Below the pieces are notes generated by a model that had not been told where the DNA came from, made no database searches, and saw only the letters and a list, made by a program, of their open reading frames with translations. Position numbers and translations under genes: made by a program. This document shows, piece after piece, positions 19,052-22,451 of a stretch of 22,451 bases of DNA. Within the stretch, counting starts at the first letter, position 1. Each line of letters begins with the position of its first letter. The stretch spans positions 1 through 22,451 of the IMG/VR virus record IMGVR_UViG_3300032084_001105; one strand, given 5' to 3'. The stretch comes from a virus.

Positions 19052-22000
19052 TAACTCACTCTCTTATTTCTAATAACTCTATACTCTATACTCAAATCGT
19101 TAAATTCAAATATACCAGCACTACCAACGTCAAATTTTATTTGAATACTTTGGCACGACAATGGATTTGTAGCTGGCACTAGTTTGACAATATCCCATTG
19201 CCCTGATGTATCTACTAAATTACCAGTAAATGTACCACCCCCACCTCCTGAAAAAGATTGCTTACCATCAATAGCGTATTTAAAAGGTGTAGTCTCAGCA
19301 CCATCTGATTTATAAGTTACATAAACTGCATACACTTTCTTAATAAGACCCGGCTCACCAAAATCAATATCCTTCGTCACAAACTCTTGTCCAGATGATG
19401 ATTTACTGACTGGTAAAAACTTTTTAAAATCCACATCATTACTATTTTGCAATCCTAAAACTAAATTATTATTCCAGTCTGTAACAAAGTTTGTATATGT
19501 TTCACTGTCGTCAAATATATTGCTATGAAATATCCAGCCGTTACTATCAAAATCATATACCCAGCCTTGGTTAGAATTGGTAGTAGAGTCATTAGGACTT
19601 CTTAACATAATTAAAGAGTTGCTAATAGCATCGTATCCAATCATAACGTCTTTTACGTTTCCACTACCTCTATACCAAGACTGCCAATCCACATTGGTTG
19701 AGGTGTAAGAAGCACTGCTAGTCGCTATTTTCTTTTCAATTAAGTTCGTAGCTCTATTACCATCATAGATATAACAACCATCATCAGACACCCAAGCTAT
19801 ACCGTATTTAGTTTTTGTAACGCTAAAACTAAAATTAACACCTGCATATTTAATAGTATCCTCTAAATACCATCCTGCTGGGCTAGGACTTGCAATATTA
19901 ATCACATGAACTAAATTATTTTTAAAAGCCAGTAGTCTATCAGCGTAAGACTCTAACGCTGTATACTCTCCATAGTCACCCTTAGAAACGTCAATAAAGT
20001 TATGCTCTAAGAATGTATCAAATTTATTAATCTCACTATACATCAACCTATCGCCATGTTTTTGAAGTTCTATGTTTTTACCTTTTAACTTCACATTAGC
20101 AATAAAGGTTCTTCTATTAGCAATAACAGAAGCCTTGTATATTTCATTTCGTCCACCAAATGCATTAAAGTGAACATCAGGACTGTATCCATTAATAGTG
20201 TCATAAGTGTCTATATTAGGAGTTGTGGCATTTCCTGTTGCGGGCCCTGTTACATAATAACCTTTACCACTCTGATAAGACCACCCAACATGATCTCCAT
20301 CAAACGTCATCTTAATACCTTTAACGATATCTATATCAACCAATAAAGTTAAATCATTATCTGTATTAGCTAACCTTGTGTAAACCCTTGCCCCTACTAA
20401 ACGGGCATTATAAGCTAAGTCTGCATACACAGATATTCTTAATGCCTTACCTCCAGCCGATGTATGGGTTCCAGCAGCTAAATTACTTCCATCGTCTCCA
20501 TCTCCCATTTGAAATGGTAAAGACTCTTGATTGTTTTCATAAACAAAACTTTGATAAAATTCATAAGTACCCGCTTCCCAGTCCCCATCAGCAGTACCAT
20601 CTGTAATACCAACATTAAAGCCCAACCCTCTTTCCAATATAGGACTATCTCCTTGTATACAAGCATGAGGGTCACTAGCAGATCCACTTGTGTGAACACC
20701 TGATCCATCTAGTATACCGCCATATCTTCTTTGGTAAGTAATAGTACCGCCTTGCCCGCCTGATCTTTTTGTACAAAACAATACTTCTTTTGGAAAAGTA
20801 CCTAATGCTTCCCCAATAGTAATAATTTCTCCGTTGGAAGCCTGATCTAATCTCTCAACAGCACTGGTGTTTTCAAAAGATAATTGATCTACTCTTCTTA
20901 CAGTTAAGTTGTCTATATCTCCATGATGCCCAGAAGTACTAGATGATAATTTAATAATTAAATAGCTTGTAGTACTGGTGGCTGTATAAGGAACTATTAA
21001 TGTATTTCCGGCTGTGTCTAAAGCGTGTTCAATAGCACCACTTTGATTGTCTGTATTGAAATTAGTAGAATCAGAACCTAAAGAAATGCTAATATTAGAA
21101 TTACCAGCTGCTAGTACATCAAAACTTACTTGATAAGTGGCTCCCACAACAGTAGTTAGCCTAAGAGATACAGAACCTTGATTTGCTGATCCGTTAGTTA
21201 ATACTCCAGTATTAGAGCTCATTGCAAACGTGGCTGAGTCAAATGCTACAAAACCATCACTATCTACTAATGTAGCACTTCCATCTCCGTTATTGTCTTC
21301 AAAATCAAACAGACTGTCATTGTCATTTAGAGCTCCAGCAAAGAATGTTTTTTTAGCAGATGGCAACATATTTGATAGTTCACCTGTGTCAGCTCTAAAC
21401 CTTAAAAGACTTGTACTATCTTTTTTACCTCTTGCTACCCCCCTGTTCTCACTATAAAAGTTAGTTGCTTGAGCAGGATCATGTTCATCTGCATTTAATG
21501 TAGTGTTACTCCCACCATTAACATTAGGAGAATTGATATAGGCATAAGTAAAAGAAGTCGCTAATTTAGGGGGAGCTAGTGTATTGGGATTTTCTTGCCA
21601 ACCCGCAAAGCTTAAACCATATGTGCTTGCAAATTGTGTTCTTTGTATGTAACCAAACCACTTTATAAAACTTGTGTTTTCCTCATTAATATTACAAACT
21701 CGTAAAGATTCATCTACAAAGTGATATATGTACTGAGCATTATCTCCAGTTGCTGTAGGGTTAATCGCATTCTTGATCCACCCATCCGCACTTGCTGGAC
21801 TTACACCCACATAGTCAGTCGTAGCGTTATTTGACCAAACGTCAATAGCATTATCCCCACTTTCGCCTACGTCACCTAAGGCACATAATTTATCTCCCGG
21901 TGCTCGTATAACTTCTATAATGGGCTTTGTAGTGCCAGCAGAATCCTCATCGGTTAAGATCTGTCCTTTTAAAGAATAATATACGTCACCAGTACTGCCT

Positions 22001-22191
22001 AAAGCTGTCCCATCAGTGTTAATTTCAGTCACTGTATAAACGCCATTATTGTCTGTAGTTCCAGATACTTTAATAGTATCGCCTACTTTAATTAGGTTTT
22101 GAACAGTAGAGTCGTCCGCAGTGTAAATAGTACTGTTTCCATTATCAGTACCACCTACTAACTTCATAAAGTTATTTGAAGGAGTTGGCAT
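19051..22191 (-). CDS. Large tail protein (tail-tube/stabilisation type) with carbohydrate-binding-like insert, 1046 aa
   Basis: ATG (complement of 22189-22191) follows AAGGGTATA. The N-terminal 280 residues are beta-rich (IKVGDTIKVSGTTDNNGVYT at 34-53). Residues about 295-437 look like a jelly-roll insert: an FDFEDNNGDG start, GATYQVSFDVLA in the middle and DIDNLTVRRV at the end, as in carbohydrate-binding modules. The C-terminal part, from about 650, has repeated strand units (RLMYSEINKFDTF, GIAWVSDDGCYIYDG, GWVYDFDSNGWIFHS) like the propeller-type tail proteins of podoviruses. This suggests a tail tube or adaptor with a cell-surface-binding addition. The exact family needs a profile search. 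Confidence 0.65.
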   Translation of the reverse strand: MPTPSNNFMKLVGGTDNGNSTIYTADDSTVQNLIKVGDTIKVSGTTDNNGVYTVTEINTDGTALGSTGDVYYSLKGQILTDEDSAGTTKPIIEVIRAPGDKLCALGDVGESGDNAIDVWSNNATTDYVGVSPASADGWIKNAINPTATGDNAQYIYHFVDESLRVCNINEENTSFIKWFGYIQRTQFASTYGLSFAGWQENPNTLAPPKLATSFTYAYINSPNVNGGSNTTLNADEHDPAQATNFYSENRGVARGKKDSTSLLRFRADTGELSNMLPSAKKTFFAGALNDNDSLFDFEDNNGDGSATLVDSDGFVAFDSATFAMSSNTGVLTNGSANQGSVSLRLTTVVGATYQVSFDVLAAGNSNISISLGSDSTNFNTDNQSGAIEHALDTAGNTLIVPYTATSTTSYLIIKLSSSTSGHHGDIDNLTVRRVDQLSFENTSAVERLDQASNGEIITIGEALGTFPKEVLFCTKRSGGQGGTITYQRRYGGILDGSGVHTSGSASDPHACIQGDSPILERGLGFNVGITDGTADGDWEAGTYEFYQSFVYENNQESLPFQMGDGDDGSNLAAGTHTSAGGKALRISVYADLAYNARLVGARVYTRLANTDNDLTLLVDIDIVKGIKMTFDGDHVGWSYQSGKGYYVTGPATGNATTPNIDTYDTINGYSPDVHFNAFGGRNEIYKASVIANRRTFIANVKLKGKNIELQKHGDRLMYSEINKFDTFLEHNFIDVSKGDYGEYTALESYADRLLAFKNNLVHVINIASPSPAGWYLEDTIKYAGVNFSFSVTKTKYGIAWVSDDGCYIYDGNRATNLIEKKIATSSASYTSTNVDWQSWYRGSGNVKDVMIGYDAISNSLIMLRSPNDSTTNSNQGWVYDFDSNGWIFHSNIFDDSETYTNFVTDWNNNLVLGLQNSNDVDFKKFLPVSKSSSGQEFVTKDIDFGEPGLIKKVYAVYVTYKSDGAETTPFKYAIDGKQSFSGGGGGTFTGNLVDTSGQWDIVKLVPATNPLSCQSIQIKFDVGSAGIFEFNDLSIEYRVIRNKRVS

Positions 22192-22203
22192 TATACCCTT
22201 GTT

Positions 22204-22451
22204 TTAACTTGGTAAGTCTGGTATATCTGCAGGAGTATCATCGCTACTAGCTACTCTATGAAAACTTATATTTCCATTACTAGTACCAAGGGCTAAGTCT
22301 GTACCGCTCTTAGTTTCTGTAATAGTTTGTTCAGAAGCTCCGCTATGATCTGATTCAAAGTAAAAAAACCCATAACCACCAGACCCTAATATATTAGCCG
22401 TTCTACTAACAATGTACTCTGTTAAATCCGTAGTTCCGTCAGAACCTTCTA
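22204..22451 (-). CDS. Virion protein, C-terminal part only (runs off the window)
   Basis: On the minus strand an open frame enters at 22451 and ends at TAA (complement of 22204-22206), giving about 82 C-terminal residues. Visible parts include TEYIVSRTANILGSGGYGFF, ESDHSGASEQTITETKSG, and a TPADIPDLPS end: Gly/Ser/Thr-rich and beta-like. It lies 12 bases upstream of the 1046-residue tail gene in the same direction, so a tail or head-tail protein is likely. I cannot name it from this part. Confidence 0.6.
   Translation of the reverse strand, partial: EGSDGTTDLTEYIVSRTANILGSGGYGFFYFESDHSGASEQTITETKSGTDLALGTSNGNISFHRVASSDDTPADIPDLPS

Noticed and set aside
18420-21457. Open frames overlapping the tail genes (plus strand at 18420, 20376 and 21230; minus strand at 20478)
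   Set aside because: They overlap strong tail-protein frames and show no ribosome sites or protein-like features.
1-22451. CRISPR arrays, insertion sequences, integrase and attachment sites
   Set aside because: No regularly spaced repeats, transposase or integrase motifs were seen on either strand.

Overview
The window reads as part of a tailed bacteriophage genome. It is AT-rich, almost fully coding, and made of two opposing gene blocks. Genes are packed with ATGA, TAATG and TAGTG stop/start overlaps and have clear Shine-Dalgarno (SD) sites. Promoters look bacterial sigma70-like, and no phage RNA polymerase gene is visible here. The low G+C and the style of the structural proteins suggest a marine phage of a low-GC bacterium, perhaps of the pelagiphage or uncultured marine podovirus kind. 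That placement is inference; nothing in the window proves the host.

Region 1 (1-660) is the 3' part of a rightward Cys-rich gene resembling the phage GP88/DUF7227 type. Region 2 (about 700-6330) is a rightward cassette of about two dozen very small genes. Many encode CxxC zinc-ribbon-like microproteins. Others encode single-pass membrane microproteins, a HExxH metallopeptidase, a DUF1599-like protein and an HNH endonuclease. Several of these genes are under 60 codons. Four matching promoter-like sequences (GGAAC, 18 bases, GTATAAYA) punctuate the cassette, each 27-34 bases before a start codon. Two structured RNA candidates also lie here, in which an SD-like arm pairs with a downstream pyrimidine-rich arm.

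Region 3 (6339-9671) is a DNA-recombination or repair module. It has a RecB/Cas4-like nuclease with Fe-S cysteines, a small conserved-type partner, a DUF669-like ssDNA-binding candidate and a second PD-(D/E)XK-like nuclease. Small zinc ribbons, a resolvase-like protein with an altered active-site motif, and a separately punctuated small protein with an SSB-like acidic tail follow. That last gene ends at a UACG-tetraloop terminator. Two more Cys-containing genes follow, to 10396.

Region 4 (10393-22451) is a leftward late operon. In transcription order it holds a partial virion gene, a 1046-residue tail protein with a carbohydrate-binding-like insert, a 188-residue beta-rich tail protein, three proteins of 589, 332 and 1750 residues resembling the internal or ejected virion proteins of podoviruses, and then the convergent junction with the early block. 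The blocks meet tail-to-tail with a 4-base overlap and no strong terminator. Capsid, portal, terminase, polymerase and lysis genes are not seen and would lie outside the window.
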